Below are positions 43,352 through 51,690 of a stretch of DNA of 64,000 nt, piece by piece. The position numbers and the translations under genes were made by a program. The stretch spans positions 40,173 through 104,172 of the forward strand of contig CACZGH010000012.1 of assembly GCA_902780635.1 (NCBI GenBank), in the 5' to 3' direction. The stretch's first letter is position 1, and the number at the start of each line of letters is the position of its first letter. The notes below the pieces were generated by a model. The model had not been told where the DNA came from, did no database searches, and worked only from the letters and a program-made list of their open reading frames with translations. Source of the stretch: an uncultured Prevotellaceae bacterium. GTDB taxonomy: Bacteria; Bacteroidota; Bacteroidia; Bacteroidales; Bacteroidaceae.

Positions 43352-44420
43352 GCTCTTCCTCCTTTCCTAAAGCCATTTCATGTATTTCTTTCAGCTTCTC
43401 ATCAGTAAGCTGTTCTCGCAACTCAACATCGAATGAAATGAAAAGATCCTTGTAGGTGTGCACCACCTCCGTATAGCCCGATGCCAGGCCTAACGACTGG
43501 TGCTTGGGCATTCCCTCGTCTGAGAGCCACTGGCGGATGCAGAGATTCATAGCACGGTCAATGTGCTTTACCACCGACAGGTGAGAGCGGTTTGAATGGT
43601 ATTCGTTGTCGACACCCATGATAATCAAATCGCCTAACTCAATCTCGTTCATGCGCCGGAATGTGTTGAAAGCACCACCACAAATGGGCACAATGCAATA
43701 AAACCTGTCATCTATCCACTGATGAATCATGCGCATGGCTGTAGTATCTGCCACGCTATAACCGCCATCGCCCGTTTCATCGAGGTAAGTAATGCCCAGA
43801 TATTTCTTCTCTTTTCCCGTGACAGAGGTCATGTCGGCATTCCATCCGTCGGTGAAGCCTTGTATGGCATCGACCACTGCCTGCTCACGTCGGTTGGCTC
43901 CTATCAGCATCACCCGTGGACCCAGGGCAGGCATTATCGCCCCCGCCTCGAACATCGCCCCGTAATAGGGCATATAGAGTGTGGAGCCCTTGCCTTGCAA
44001 CGGTGTCCTCGTCTCGAAATAGAGGAGGTCGGCGTATGGATTCTGGGCTAAGCGATTGCTATTTTTACGAAGATACTCATCGTAAACGGGAGATGTGACG
44101 ATAAACAACCGGCGCACCGAGTCCTTGGCCGTCTCCATCTGTCGCATCATCAGTTCTAAATATTGGATTCCCTCTTCCGTCGATTCCGGTGATAGTTGCA
44201 TCGTGCGCAGCCCCAACTCTTGAGCTGTCCGTTCCACACCCTCGTAAATCATGTCGCAATATGAACGGTCGCCCAGCGAGTTGTCGCCGTAAATCACCGT
44301 TACCAACGGGGCATTACTTGCCTTTTCCTCATTGGGGTCAGGCATGTAGATGGTGTCGCCCTCCTTTGTGCAGCCCGCAGCCAACAGTACTGCCACCAAA
44401 CATACGAAATACTTTTGCAT
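43341..44420 (-). CDS. BMP-like solute-binding lipoprotein
   Basis: 359 aa, signal peptide with lipobox LLAAGC (Cys17). The body resembles type 1 periplasmic binding proteins of the BMP/Med nucleoside-binding group: APLVTVIYGDNSLGDRSYCD, MIYEGVERTAQELGLRT, RVMLIGANRREQAVVDAIQGFTDGW, and CIVPICGGAFNTFRRM, LIIMGVDNEYH. No ABC permease or ATPase gene is nearby, so it is more likely a receptor or sensor than a transport component. Sits 1 bp after the upstream lipoprotein gene and overlaps the downstream PBP-legumain gene by 11 bp; the three are almost certainly translated from one mRNA. Confidence 0.78.
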   Translation of the reverse strand: MQKYFVCLVAVLLAAGCTKEGDTIYMPDPNEEKASNAPLVTVIYGDNSLGDRSYCDMIYEGVERTAQELGLRTMQLSPESTEEGIQYLELMMRQMETAKDSVRRLFIVTSPVYDEYLRKNSNRLAQNPYADLLYFETRTPLQGKGSTLYMPYYGAMFEAGAIMPALGPRVMLIGANRREQAVVDAIQGFTDGWNADMTSVTGKEKKYLGITYLDETGDGGYSVADTTAMRMIHQWIDDRFYCIVPICGGAFNTFRRMNEIELGDLIIMGVDNEYHSNRSHLSVVKHIDRAMNLCIRQWLSDEGMPKHQSLGLASGYTEVVHTYKDLFISFDVELREQLTDEKLKEIHEMALGKEEEHEK

Positions 44421-44421
44421 C

Positions 44422-44979
44422 TTACTCCTTTATCATATCCATGATATCCTTCAAAAGTCCATTGCCTTCCTCCGGCCAACGGTTGTAGAGGATATACCGC
44501 AGGCTGCTGATGCCTGTGGTTGATTTTGCCACCGCCCCGAAAGAAACCTCAGCATAATAATAAACCTTCTCGCTCTTTGATGGCAGGTAGGTGATGGTAC
44601 CCTGAGACGTGCCATTCTTATCGGTCAGATGGCAAGTGATCGTGCCATCGCTAGCAGTGTTAAGGCCTTGATGGGCCGGGCCTCCAGGAATCAGCTTATA
44701 AAACTCTGCCTGTGCTCCGGCTATGGAGGCAACGGGGCGGCTCACAATGTCTTTCGTATCGGTACCCAACACCACGCCATAGACCAACGATCCATCATTG
44801 GCTATACGCTTCTGTAGGTAGGCCAGGTCATCAACACCATTGCCGGCAGGTTCGTCATTGTCGCTATTGCCACATGCAGTCATTGTTGTTATCATGAAAC
44901 CGCAGGTGAGAAGCAACACTCCCCATGAACAGACAACGGTCAACATCTGAGATAGTTTCTTTTTCATCATTATTGTCAT
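44422..44979 (-). CDS. Small lipoprotein, first gene of PBP-legumain operon
   Basis: 185 aa (start could be 9 or 12 bp later at MMKKKLSQ). Hydrophobic leader then lipobox MTTMTAC (Cys36) followed by a short acidic linker (GNSDNDEPAGNG). The mature part of about 145 aa is beta-rich with VYGVVLGTDTKDIVSRPVAS and a Tyr-rich strand KVYYYAEVSFGAV. No family recognised. As all three operon products are lipoproteins, they probably form a complex on the same membrane; this is inference. Confidence 0.7.
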   Translation of the reverse strand: MTIMMKKKLSQMLTVVCSWGVLLLTCGFMITTMTACGNSDNDEPAGNGVDDLAYLQKRIANDGSLVYGVVLGTDTKDIVSRPVASIAGAQAEFYKLIPGGPAHQGLNTASDGTITCHLTDKNGTSQGTITYLPSKSEKVYYYAEVSFGAVAKSTTGISSLRYILYNRWPEEGNGLLKDIMDMIKE

Positions 44980-45105
44980 TTAAAATAGTTTCACTAATAA
45001 GATGGGCAGTGCTCCTACAGCTAGCATCAGAAGAAGCGTCAATACTTTTGTTCTTTCACGCTTATTCTCGCTGTTGCCCGACTATGAATGATTAAGAATT
45101 GAATG

Positions 45106-45113
45106 CAAAAATA
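45106..45113 (-). promoter_or_regulatory. -7 box upstream of lipoprotein operon
   Basis: Minus-strand TATTTTTG; predicted start near 45099, leader about 120 nt. No convincing -33 box. The leader holds a short hydrophobic reading frame ending exactly at the lipoprotein ATG. Confidence 0.45.
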
Positions 45114-45201
45114 GTAAAAAAAACAATTTTCTTATCATCTTCTCATCATTTTCTTTGTACTTTCTTGCCCAAGGCGACTCTTTCAGCAGATTACTCTCAA
45201 A

Positions 45202-45490
45202 TTGCTCTCGGTTTTCACTATTTTGACCTAGCGGTCGAAGATAGGATGCACCTCGGCAGAAAAAAAGAAAGATTTCTTTTTGTTCTGCTCTCGGTTTTCA
45301 CTATCTTTGATTCAAAGATCCAAGATAGGATGCACCTCGGCAATGAAAACAAAAAATTGTTTTTTTTGTTTTGCATTGCTCTCGGTTTTCACTATTTTTG
45401 ACCTAAAGGTCCAAGATAGGATGCACCTCGGCAATGAAAACAAAAAAATCTTTTTTTGTTTTGCATTGCTCTCGGTTTTCACTATCTTTG
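45202..45490 (+). repeat. Four tandem promoter-bearing repeats
   Basis: Four copies of GCTCTCGGTTTTCACTAT followed by nTTTG or TTTTG (starting 45204, 45287, 45378, 45468; spacing 83, 91, 90 bp) with three copies of AAGATAGGATGCACCTCGGC between them. Copies 2-4 carry complete -7 boxes, and copy 4 forms a full promoter: TTTTG (45459-45463 region), 19 bp, TATCTTTG at 45483-45490. Expected transcription start about 45493-45497, at the ATG of the membrane-protein gene (45496). A diverged single copy lies at 47058-47128. Short frames running through the units (with repeated DRMHLGNENKK peptides) are judged non-coding. Confidence 0.75.
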
Positions 45491-45495
45491 CAGGC

Positions 45496-46122
45496 ATGGA
45501 AGCACAAGAAAAAAGTAAGACTATTATTGAAAAAGCCGAAAGTATTGAAAGTAAGTGTCTTGTCAATCATATTGACAGCGGATGGCCACGCTGGTTAATC
45601 GAGGCAGCCTTTCTCTGCTATCTCCTTCAAGCCGCTATCAACTGGTCACCGTTGATGCACTGGGTTGAAGCCCATGCCCCCTTGGCATCAGCCATCATTC
45701 AGACCTTTGGTGCACTGGTGATGTATATTGGACTGATGCGAGGCATGAAGCCACTCTATAGGCCCATGACCATAGGTTGGTGGTTGGTCATTGCACTGAA
45801 TATTGCGGGATTCATACCGTTGTTTTTCCCTTCTCTGATGGAAATCATAGGATTGCCCGTCGCTGTGTCGCTGATGTTAGTCTACTTGCCCTTAGGCTGT
45901 GCCATAGCCTATAATTATCGTGGGCGGTTACGCCAGGTGGGCATCTGGATGGCGTTATACATCCTCATTTCCAGCATCATCCCCGTCATCTCGTTCCTGC
46001 TTGTCGGTCCGGAATCTGGTTTAGCGAACTTGCCGATGGAGATACCGACCATCGCGGTCATCATCATTTACGCTTGGGCGCAACGCCGAGTCTTAGTGAG
46101 TGACGGTATTGCGAAGGAGTGA
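45496..46122 (+). CDS. Six-TM membrane protein of unknown function
   Basis: 208 aa. After a hydrophilic N-terminus of about 40 residues (MEAQEKSKTIIEKAESIES) there are six predicted membrane spans (for example WLIEAAFLCYLLQAAINW, WWLVIALNIAGFIPLFF, GLPVAVSLMLVYLPLG, TIAVIIIYAWAQ). No motif recognised. I chose ATG 45496 because the frame upstream runs through non-coding promoter repeats. The last promoter repeat places transcription start at the ATG, so the mRNA may be leaderless. Its 3' end overlaps the convergent AraC-type regulator by 59 bp. Confidence 0.75.
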   Translation: MEAQEKSKTIIEKAESIESKCLVNHIDSGWPRWLIEAAFLCYLLQAAINWSPLMHWVEAHAPLASAIIQTFGALVMYIGLMRGMKPLYRPMTIGWWLVIALNIAGFIPLFFPSLMEIIGLPVAVSLMLVYLPLGCAIAYNYRGRLRQVGIWMALYILISSIIPVISFLLVGPESGLANLPMEIPTIAVIIIYAWAQRRVLVSDGIAKE

Positions 46123-46873
46123 GGCCAAGCCGCCGCTTCACTTCTGTTTGGAAGGTGCGACGTCCTCCATAACCAGCCTTTGTACCCACGGCCTCGATGG
46201 TCCAATTGGGTTCGTCGCGCAACAACTGACAAGCATAGACGAAACGCTTCTCGTTGATGTATTCGCTCAAAGTGCTGTATTTGGGATGGTTCTTAAACAA
46301 CCCTCCAAGCCTTTTTTGCGTCAGACCAAGTGCATTTGCCATGGTCTTCAATGTCAGCTTGCTGTCGGAAAAAAGTTTTGTCTTGTCCATCTGCCAATCC
46401 ACCCATGACATTAGTTGCTCGTCAGTCATGTCGGCTGTATTTTCAAGGTATTCTTGTTGCTCTTGGGCCTGCTGTTTCATCATCGTTATATCATCAGTGG
46501 TATCATGACTCAAATGCTCAGCCAACTCCTCCTGTTGTTTCTGAAGTATTTCTATCATCCCTTTCTGTTCTTCCAGTTCGCCCTTTTGCTGTTCCAATTC
46601 ACCCTTCTGCTGTTCTAGTTTATCCTTCTGCTGCTCGAGTTTTCTGTTCTGCTGCTCGAGTTTTCTGTTCTGCTGATCGAGTTCTTTCATCTGAAACTCT
46701 ATCTCTCTTACCTGCTCCTTGTTCAGTTCCAACAGCAAATTATGGTTCTCCACCAACTTCGTGTTCGCATCGATCATACTCTTTGCACTGGCATTCAGAA
46801 TTATCATCGTGATAATAAAGGCTATCACGAATACGACAATAATGGCTAAGATAAGCAAATGGTGTGTTGGCAT
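46064..46873 (-). CDS. Membrane-tethered AraC-type regulator with tandem heptad coiled coil
   Basis: 269 aa. Residues 6-27 are a single membrane span (LLILAIIVVFVIAFIITMII); residues about 30-120 are a parallel coiled coil that includes six tandem seven-residue units of the LEQQxxK type (64-105); residues about 172-260 are an AraC/XylS double helix-turn-helix (LTLKTMANALGLTQKRLGGL ... WTIEAVGTKAGYGGRRTFQT ... RRLGLTPSQYR). No periplasmic sensor domain is visible, so any signal must act through the membrane span, a partner (perhaps the overlapping six-TM protein) or oligomer state. Three TGCGCA palindromes around its promoter suggest autoregulation. Confidence 0.82.
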   Translation of the reverse strand: MPTHHLLILAIIVVFVIAFIITMIILNASAKSMIDANTKLVENHNLLLELNKEQVREIEFQMKELDQQNRKLEQQNRKLEQQKDKLEQQKGELEQQKGELEEQKGMIEILQKQQEELAEHLSHDTTDDITMMKQQAQEQQEYLENTADMTDEQLMSWVDWQMDKTKLFSDSKLTLKTMANALGLTQKRLGGLFKNHPKYSTLSEYINEKRFVYACQLLRDEPNWTIEAVGTKAGYGGRRTFQTEVKRRLGLTPSQYRHSLRLGVAPKRK

Positions 46874-46892
46874 AGATGTTTTTCTTTAATCA

Positions 46893-46983
46893 TGCGCAAA
46901 ATAACACATTTTCTTTCAAAAATCAACCATTTCATCAAAAAATCCGCAAAACTATATGCGCAGAATGGCGCATTTTGCGCAAA
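46893..46983 (-). promoter_or_regulatory. Putative promoter/operator region of AraC-type gene
   Basis: Perfect TGCGCA palindromes at 46893-46898, 46957-46962 and 46976-46981, plus GGCGCA at 46967-46972. A minus-strand -7 box TAGTTTTG (46947-46954) lies between them. Candidate binding sites for the adjacent regulator; inference. Confidence 0.4.
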
Positions 46984-47057
46984 ATCGCCCATTTTTCAAG
47001 TAGACATTTTCGTCCCTTCGCAGTTTTATCACAATTAAATCAACTGGCCTTCTGCGA

Positions 47058-47128
47058 AGATAAGATGCATCTCAGCAAAAGAAAAAAAGGATTATTTTTC
47101 GTTTTGCCTTCGATTTTCACTATCTTTG
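47058..47128 (+). promoter_or_regulatory. Single diverged promoter repeat upstream of GH128 gene
   Basis: GAAGATAAGATGCATCTCAG (47057-47076), a short A-rich part, then TTCGATTTTCACTATCTTTG ending with TATCTTTG at 47121-47128. Same layout as the units at 45202-45490 but about 5 bp shorter between the TTTG and the -7 box. Start about 47135, before ATG 47161. Confidence 0.6.
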
Positions 47129-47160
47129 CCTACATAATACCATTCATCCCATCGACTATT

Positions 47161-50100
47161 ATGAAAATCAAACTTATTCTTGCCACTCTGATGCTTTCAC
47201 TGCACATGATGGCGACCAATACAAAGACCATCTGCTCGACACAAATAACAAAGGCAGTAGATGTCGCTGCCAACACTGACTACGTACTCACACTCGCCAA
47301 TGCACTCTTTAAGAGTGGCGGGACACTCAACATCCCAAACAGTTCGATGGAGCACGCCGTCATCATCTTCCAGCAGATTAAGCCTTCGGCAGTGATCAAA
47401 GACTGGCTCAGCTACATCCGCATCGATGGAGCAAAAGCCGTGGACGGCACCAACTGTCAGGTGAAAATGTACAACAAGGGCACCATCATCCTGCCATACG
47501 GAGCAGGATTTCATGCCCTGACTTGTTACACGGGAACGGGATTCTCAGGCACTTCATACAATGGTTACACCACAGGAAGCTCGGGCGGCTATATGAAGAC
47601 CCTAAGCGAGGCGGAACTGAAAAACAATTTTAAGAGTTTCAAATTGAAACGCGGTTATATGGTCACGTTTGCGACTGGTTGTAGCGGATGGGGCTACAGC
47701 CGTTGCTTCATTGCCGACACGGAAGACTTGGAAATGGACCTCCCCACCGTACTCAGAGGAAAAGCGTCCTCCTACCGGCTGTTTCAATGGTACAACTTTG
47801 GCAAATCGGGCATTGCCAACAACACCGAGGCCAACGTCTGCGATTCACTCAACGTGCAAGGCTGCTATACCTACAACGTGGGCGGAAAGCGGACACCCGA
47901 CGTGGAATGGTTGCCTCACAAGATACATCGCGCGTGGCCTGGCATAGCCGAATGCGGAGCCACCGAATATGCGTGCACCATGAAAACCGACAACGAGCCG
48001 GCCAACCCCAACGACGACACGCCTGCAACAGTGGAAGAGGTACTGAATTATTGGGAAGACGCCATGCGCACCGGTTTGCGACTCTGCTCCCCCTCCACCT
48101 ACGACAACGCCAACAGCGAGAAATGGTTTAAAGAGTTTTTTGCTGCCATCGATGCTCGGGGATGGCGATGCGACCTGTATGACCTGCATTGCTATTGGTC
48201 CAACTTCGGTTCACTCTATTCACGCTATCAGTCCTATTCCCGGCCATTGCTTATCAGTGAATGGATGTGGGGATCGTCGTGGAACTCAGATGGAAGTTTT
48301 GCCAGTGGGGTCACTGACGCCACTATTATATCCAACGTGAAAAATATCCTCTCCACCCTCAACAGCAATGCATATGTAGAACGATACTTTTACTGGAACA
48401 GTGAGTCGAAAGCTAAAATCTACGATGGGAAACTCACTGCTCTTGGCAATGCCTATGCTGCCACCGATGGCGGACTGGGCTACAACAAATCGTATGAATA
48501 TGTGCCCCGGGTAGTCATCAGCCTACCCCACTCCATCAAATGCGCTTTTCAAGACCATCATATCAATATCGAGTGGAAAGACAAAAACGGCGATATCATA
48601 GACGAGATACAGGTGCAATACAAGCTCCCCTCCTCCACGACTTGGAACACCCTGGCCACCATTAAGAGTGAGGACAAGACAAGGCACGGAGACCTCAGCT
48701 ACTCATTCAGCGGAGCACTCGACAACGCCGACAATTGCAGCTGGCGCATCGTCAACATGTACGATGGAAAGGCATACCCCTCTGATGAGATCGTCTACTA
48801 CACCTCGTTCTCAGACAACGTCCAAGTCATCCCAACCAATATCGACGATTTCTATTTCCAGTTCTACTCCAAAGAAGCCAGCACCAACCTTGTATGGGCC
48901 GTCTATGACAACAGCAGCACCGAAAACCGCGTCTACTACAAGGCTACCAACAGCAACTATGCCAGTGATCTCTACCAGCTATGGACTTTAGAGCCCCATT
49001 CAAACGGGGGATACTCTCTGCGCAACGTGGGTGAGCCCAACTATCTGATCTGCAGTCCCAACTCATGGAACTTCGTCACACGAGACGAGGCTTACACCGA
49101 AGAGGCTGCCAAAACAGCATTCGGCTTCGAATATAACGCCACCGGCGACTACTGGGTTTGCAAAAATCTTGCCCACGGCACGTATGTGGGTCTGTGGGAT
49201 AACGACAAAAATTTCAGCGAGGGGGAAGTGCTGGCAGGAAACCGCACCAACGCCACAGGCTCTGACTCTGGTGACAAAATCGGCATCCGCATCATCCCAC
49301 GTACACAGGTCAACGACCAACTTGGTATTGTCACCATCCCCTCCGACGACTATTACCTTTATAATCCTCAAAGCGGACTCTTCATCGCCAACGGAAACAG
49401 CTGGGACACGCAGGCCATAGCGGCTGAGTCGGGCATCAACTTCACCCTCTCGGCTGTCAAAGATGGCTATCGGCTTGACTCCAAGATATCGAATGGGGGA
49501 AACAATCACTATCTTGGAAGCAATCTCTATTGTGACGCCCCTCCCTTTAAGTGGATTTTCGCCGAGGCCGGCACAGTCGACGGCCATCAGGCCTACACCC
49601 TCTCCGACGGCACTCATTACATCGCATCGCCTGCCACAGCACACACAGCGCTCACTACCACCACCAATGCCCAAAGTGCCGCGGCTCAATGGTTGCTTCT
49701 GACACGCAGCGAGCTCATCAAGAGAATGCAAAATGCCACTCAGGCCCAACCGATGGATGTCAGTTTCCTTATCCCCTGCAGCAAATTCGGCAGAAACGAC
49801 ACACGCATCGAAGAGTGGAACGGAAATCCCACGCGGGGTGGATATGCACAAAGTGACTGGGGTGACTTCAACGCTGAAAAATTCAACACCACATTTGATG
49901 TGTATCAGCAAATCAGCGACGCACCCGACGGCATCTATCTCCTCAGTGCACAGGGATTCTACCGTGATGGTGGTTACAATGCTGCGGCCAGTCTGCGCCA
50001 AGCCGGCAATGAAGCACTCAATGCCTCAATTTATGCCAATGACGTGTCGCAAACGCTCCCCTCTATTTTCTCAGAAGCGGGCAAATGCGGCAAACAAGGT

Positions 50101-50484
50101 GTCAACCAGAGCATCTACGGATATATTCCTGACTCACAAACTGATGCATCTTACTATATCCACAACGGGCTCTATGACATCACGCCCATCCGGTTCACGG
50201 TCGAAAATGGCTCGATGCGTATTGGTGTGAAAAAGACGGTGAACGTGGAAAACGACTGGACGCTGTTTGACAACTTCAAGCTCCTCTACCTCGGCCCGGC
50301 CTTCCTTCGCGGCGATGTCAACAAGGATGGGACGGTCGATATTTCCGACGTTCTCGCCACCGTCGATTTCATTCTCGGCAGGGCTAACGGAGACTTCAGT
50401 CTTCAGGCTGCCGATGTCTATACCAACGGTGTGATCGACATTTCCGACGTGCTCGGTATTGTCGACATTATTCTGGGAAGATAG
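47161..50484 (+). CDS. Secreted GH128-like glycosidase with C-terminal dockerin
   Basis: 1,107 aa from ATG 47161; the 95 upstream codons cover AT-rich promoter DNA. Signal peptide MKIKLILATLMLSLHMMA. Residues about 230-480 resemble the glycosyl hydrolase catalytic core family (GH128, beta-1,3-glucanase type): acid/base Glu in CTMKTDNEPANP (E279) and nucleophile in PLLISEWMWG (E367). Then a fibronectin-like part (about 455-550), two or more ricin/fascin-like modules (560-870), a galactose-binding-like beta domain, and a type I dockerin (1048-1107) with two Ca-binding repeats (GDVNKDGTVDISDVLATVDF and a degenerate ADVYTNGVIDISDVLGIVDI). Dockerins are rarely paired with known cohesins in Bacteroidales. 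Substrate assignment is tentative. Confidence 0.75.
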   Translation: MKIKLILATLMLSLHMMATNTKTICSTQITKAVDVAANTDYVLTLANALFKSGGTLNIPNSSMEHAVIIFQQIKPSAVIKDWLSYIRIDGAKAVDGTNCQVKMYNKGTIILPYGAGFHALTCYTGTGFSGTSYNGYTTGSSGGYMKTLSEAELKNNFKSFKLKRGYMVTFATGCSGWGYSRCFIADTEDLEMDLPTVLRGKASSYRLFQWYNFGKSGIANNTEANVCDSLNVQGCYTYNVGGKRTPDVEWLPHKIHRAWPGIAECGATEYACTMKTDNEPANPNDDTPATVEEVLNYWEDAMRTGLRLCSPSTYDNANSEKWFKEFFAAIDARGWRCDLYDLHCYWSNFGSLYSRYQSYSRPLLISEWMWGSSWNSDGSFASGVTDATIISNVKNILSTLNSNAYVERYFYWNSESKAKIYDGKLTALGNAYAATDGGLGYNKSYEYVPRVVISLPHSIKCAFQDHHINIEWKDKNGDIIDEIQVQYKLPSSTTWNTLATIKSEDKTRHGDLSYSFSGALDNADNCSWRIVNMYDGKAYPSDEIVYYTSFSDNVQVIPTNIDDFYFQFYSKEASTNLVWAVYDNSSTENRVYYKATNSNYASDLYQLWTLEPHSNGGYSLRNVGEPNYLICSPNSWNFVTRDEAYTEEAAKTAFGFEYNATGDYWVCKNLAHGTYVGLWDNDKNFSEGEVLAGNRTNATGSDSGDKIGIRIIPRTQVNDQLGIVTIPSDDYYLYNPQSGLFIANGNSWDTQAIAAESGINFTLSAVKDGYRLDSKISNGGNNHYLGSNLYCDAPPFKWIFAEAGTVDGHQAYTLSDGTHYIASPATAHTALTTTTNAQSAAAQWLLLTRSELIKRMQNATQAQPMDVSFLIPCSKFGRNDTRIEEWNGNPTRGGYAQSDWGDFNAEKFNTTFDVYQQISDAPDGIYLLSAQGFYRDGGYNAAASLRQAGNEALNASIYANDVSQTLPSIFSEAGKCGKQGVNQSIYGYIPDSQTDASYYIHNGLYDITPIRFTVENGSMRIGVKKTVNVENDWTLFDNFKLLYLGPAFLRGDVNKDGTVDISDVLATVDFILGRANGDFSLQAADVYTNGVIDISDVLGIVDIILGR

Positions 50485-50498
50485 ACCAACAGATAAGT

Positions 50499-50537
50499 TT
50501 TTCCCGCGCCCTCAGTCAGAGACTGGGAGCACGGGAA
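50499..50537. terminator. Imperfect hairpin between convergent genes
   Basis: TTTCCCG ... CAGTC pairs with GACTG ... CGGGAAA around a three-base loop, with two mismatches in the stem; between the GH128-dockerin gene and the minus-strand lipoprotein gene. Confidence 0.5.
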
Positions 50538-50564
50538 AGGGACATTAGAATTCAACTGTTATTT

Positions 50565-51215
50565 TTATTCGTATTTCAACTTGAATACACGCTGTAGTTG
50601 TACTGGTTCGCTTGAATCGTTGGTATTGTTAGAAGAGACTCCGTCCTCCAGGTCTATGAAAGACTTGTTTGCGTAAGAAGCACCTTCCTCGATGCCAAAG
50701 TTGTTCTGGTTGGCGTTGTAATAGAACCTATCACTTCCCCAATGATAAGTGCTCCAATTGGGCGAAGAAGTATGCACCAGACTGAATCTTTGTTTTGTTC
50801 CATTGTACATCTCAATGTATCCAGAGAAGTGGTTGTCGGTGAGACAATATTCATAAATTGTCACATATGAGTTTTCCTCTATGAAATGGATCCTGATGTT
50901 TCCATTGATTACTTCCCACTTGATATGGTTTGCGATATAGTTGCGTTCCCATCCATATCTTACGTAGTCGTTGTAGTAGTCTATCCAGTAACCATCACCG
51001 GATGCGAATTGAGAAGGATTGCGGAGGAAGCATACTTCAGAATAAGAAGCGTCATAGTATTCTCCGCGACCGTTGATTTGATAAGACACATACATGTTAC
51101 CTTTCCAGTTACCGTCGAGTGTCATCGCGATTAATTCGTCTTCTTGACAACTTGTCATGGTTATCGACAAAAGGGCTGCGACTGCCATCATGATTGATTT
51201 TAGATTCTTTTTCAT
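50565..51215 (-). CDS. Lipocalin-like lipoprotein, unknown function
   Basis: 216 aa with signal peptide and lipobox SITMTSC (Cys near 23). The mature part starts TLDGNWKGNMYVSYQINGRG, the W-x-G entry typical of small lipocalin-like beta-barrels, and is rich in Tyr, Asn and Trp. The C-terminal 40 residues are polar and likely flexible. No catalytic motif. Promoter: minus-strand TATCTTTG at 51277-51284, leader about 55 nt. Specific function unknown. Confidence 0.7.
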   Translation of the reverse strand: MKKNLKSIMMAVAALLSITMTSCQEDELIAMTLDGNWKGNMYVSYQINGRGEYYDASYSEVCFLRNPSQFASGDGYWIDYYNDYVRYGWERNYIANHIKWEVINGNIRIHFIEENSYVTIYEYCLTDNHFSGYIEMYNGTKQRFSLVHTSSPNWSTYHWGSDRFYYNANQNNFGIEEGASYANKSFIDLEDGVSSNNTNDSSEPVQLQRVFKLKYE

Positions 51216-51690
51216 TTTCGTATTTTTTTATGTTTATTATTTTATTTCGTTGAAGGTTTATTTCCTTTCTGCATTGCAAAGATACGACGGGTTATCTCAT
51301 GATGGAAATAATTTTGTATTTTTCATTTATGATCCATGCGACATGCGTATGGAAATGCGACATATGGAAAAAAGGGCCTTGAAATGTGTCGCAGAAGAAG
51401 TTTTCGCCACGTTTTTTTGTGGTGCCGAGAAACAATTTTGGACTGAAGTAGGCTATGCCAGGACCATCAATGAATAGCAAAAAAAATGCAAAACTCTGTA
51501 CACACCCCAGCAAGAAAGGGAAGAAAGCACAGAGATATGTGCCTTTCTCAAACATTTTATCTATCTTTGCATTTAGTTTGCGACATCTATCAATAAAAAT
51601 GTGCAGATAGGATATCAAAATCCAGCTCTCTGACAGCTGCGCATCGACCTATCAATCAATGTACCAGATCATCAACCATAACGAACAACT
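51216..51690. other. Divergent intergenic region
   Basis: Minus-strand -7 box TATCTTTG (51277-51284) for the lipoprotein gene and plus-strand TATCTTTG (51562-51569) for xpt, about 120 bp before its ATG. Between them two direct ATGCGACAT copies (51336-51344, 51355-51363) and an inverted ATGTGTCGCA (51384-51393). No purine riboswitch was recognised before xpt. Short frames here look non-coding. Confidence 0.55.

Noticed and set aside
45099-45566. Overlapping open frames on both strands with repeated DRMHLGNENKK-type peptides
   Set aside because: They are translations of the tandem promoter repeats; the repeats carry -7 boxes and no codon bias, so the frames are not genes.
46876-47160. N-terminal extension of the GH128-dockerin frame
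   Set aside because: It covers AT-rich promoter DNA and the AraC operator region; the signal peptide begins at ATG 47161.
51571-51690. Purine riboswitch before xpt
   Set aside because: No conserved purine aptamer junction words were found in the 120-nt leader; only the -7 box upstream is convincing.
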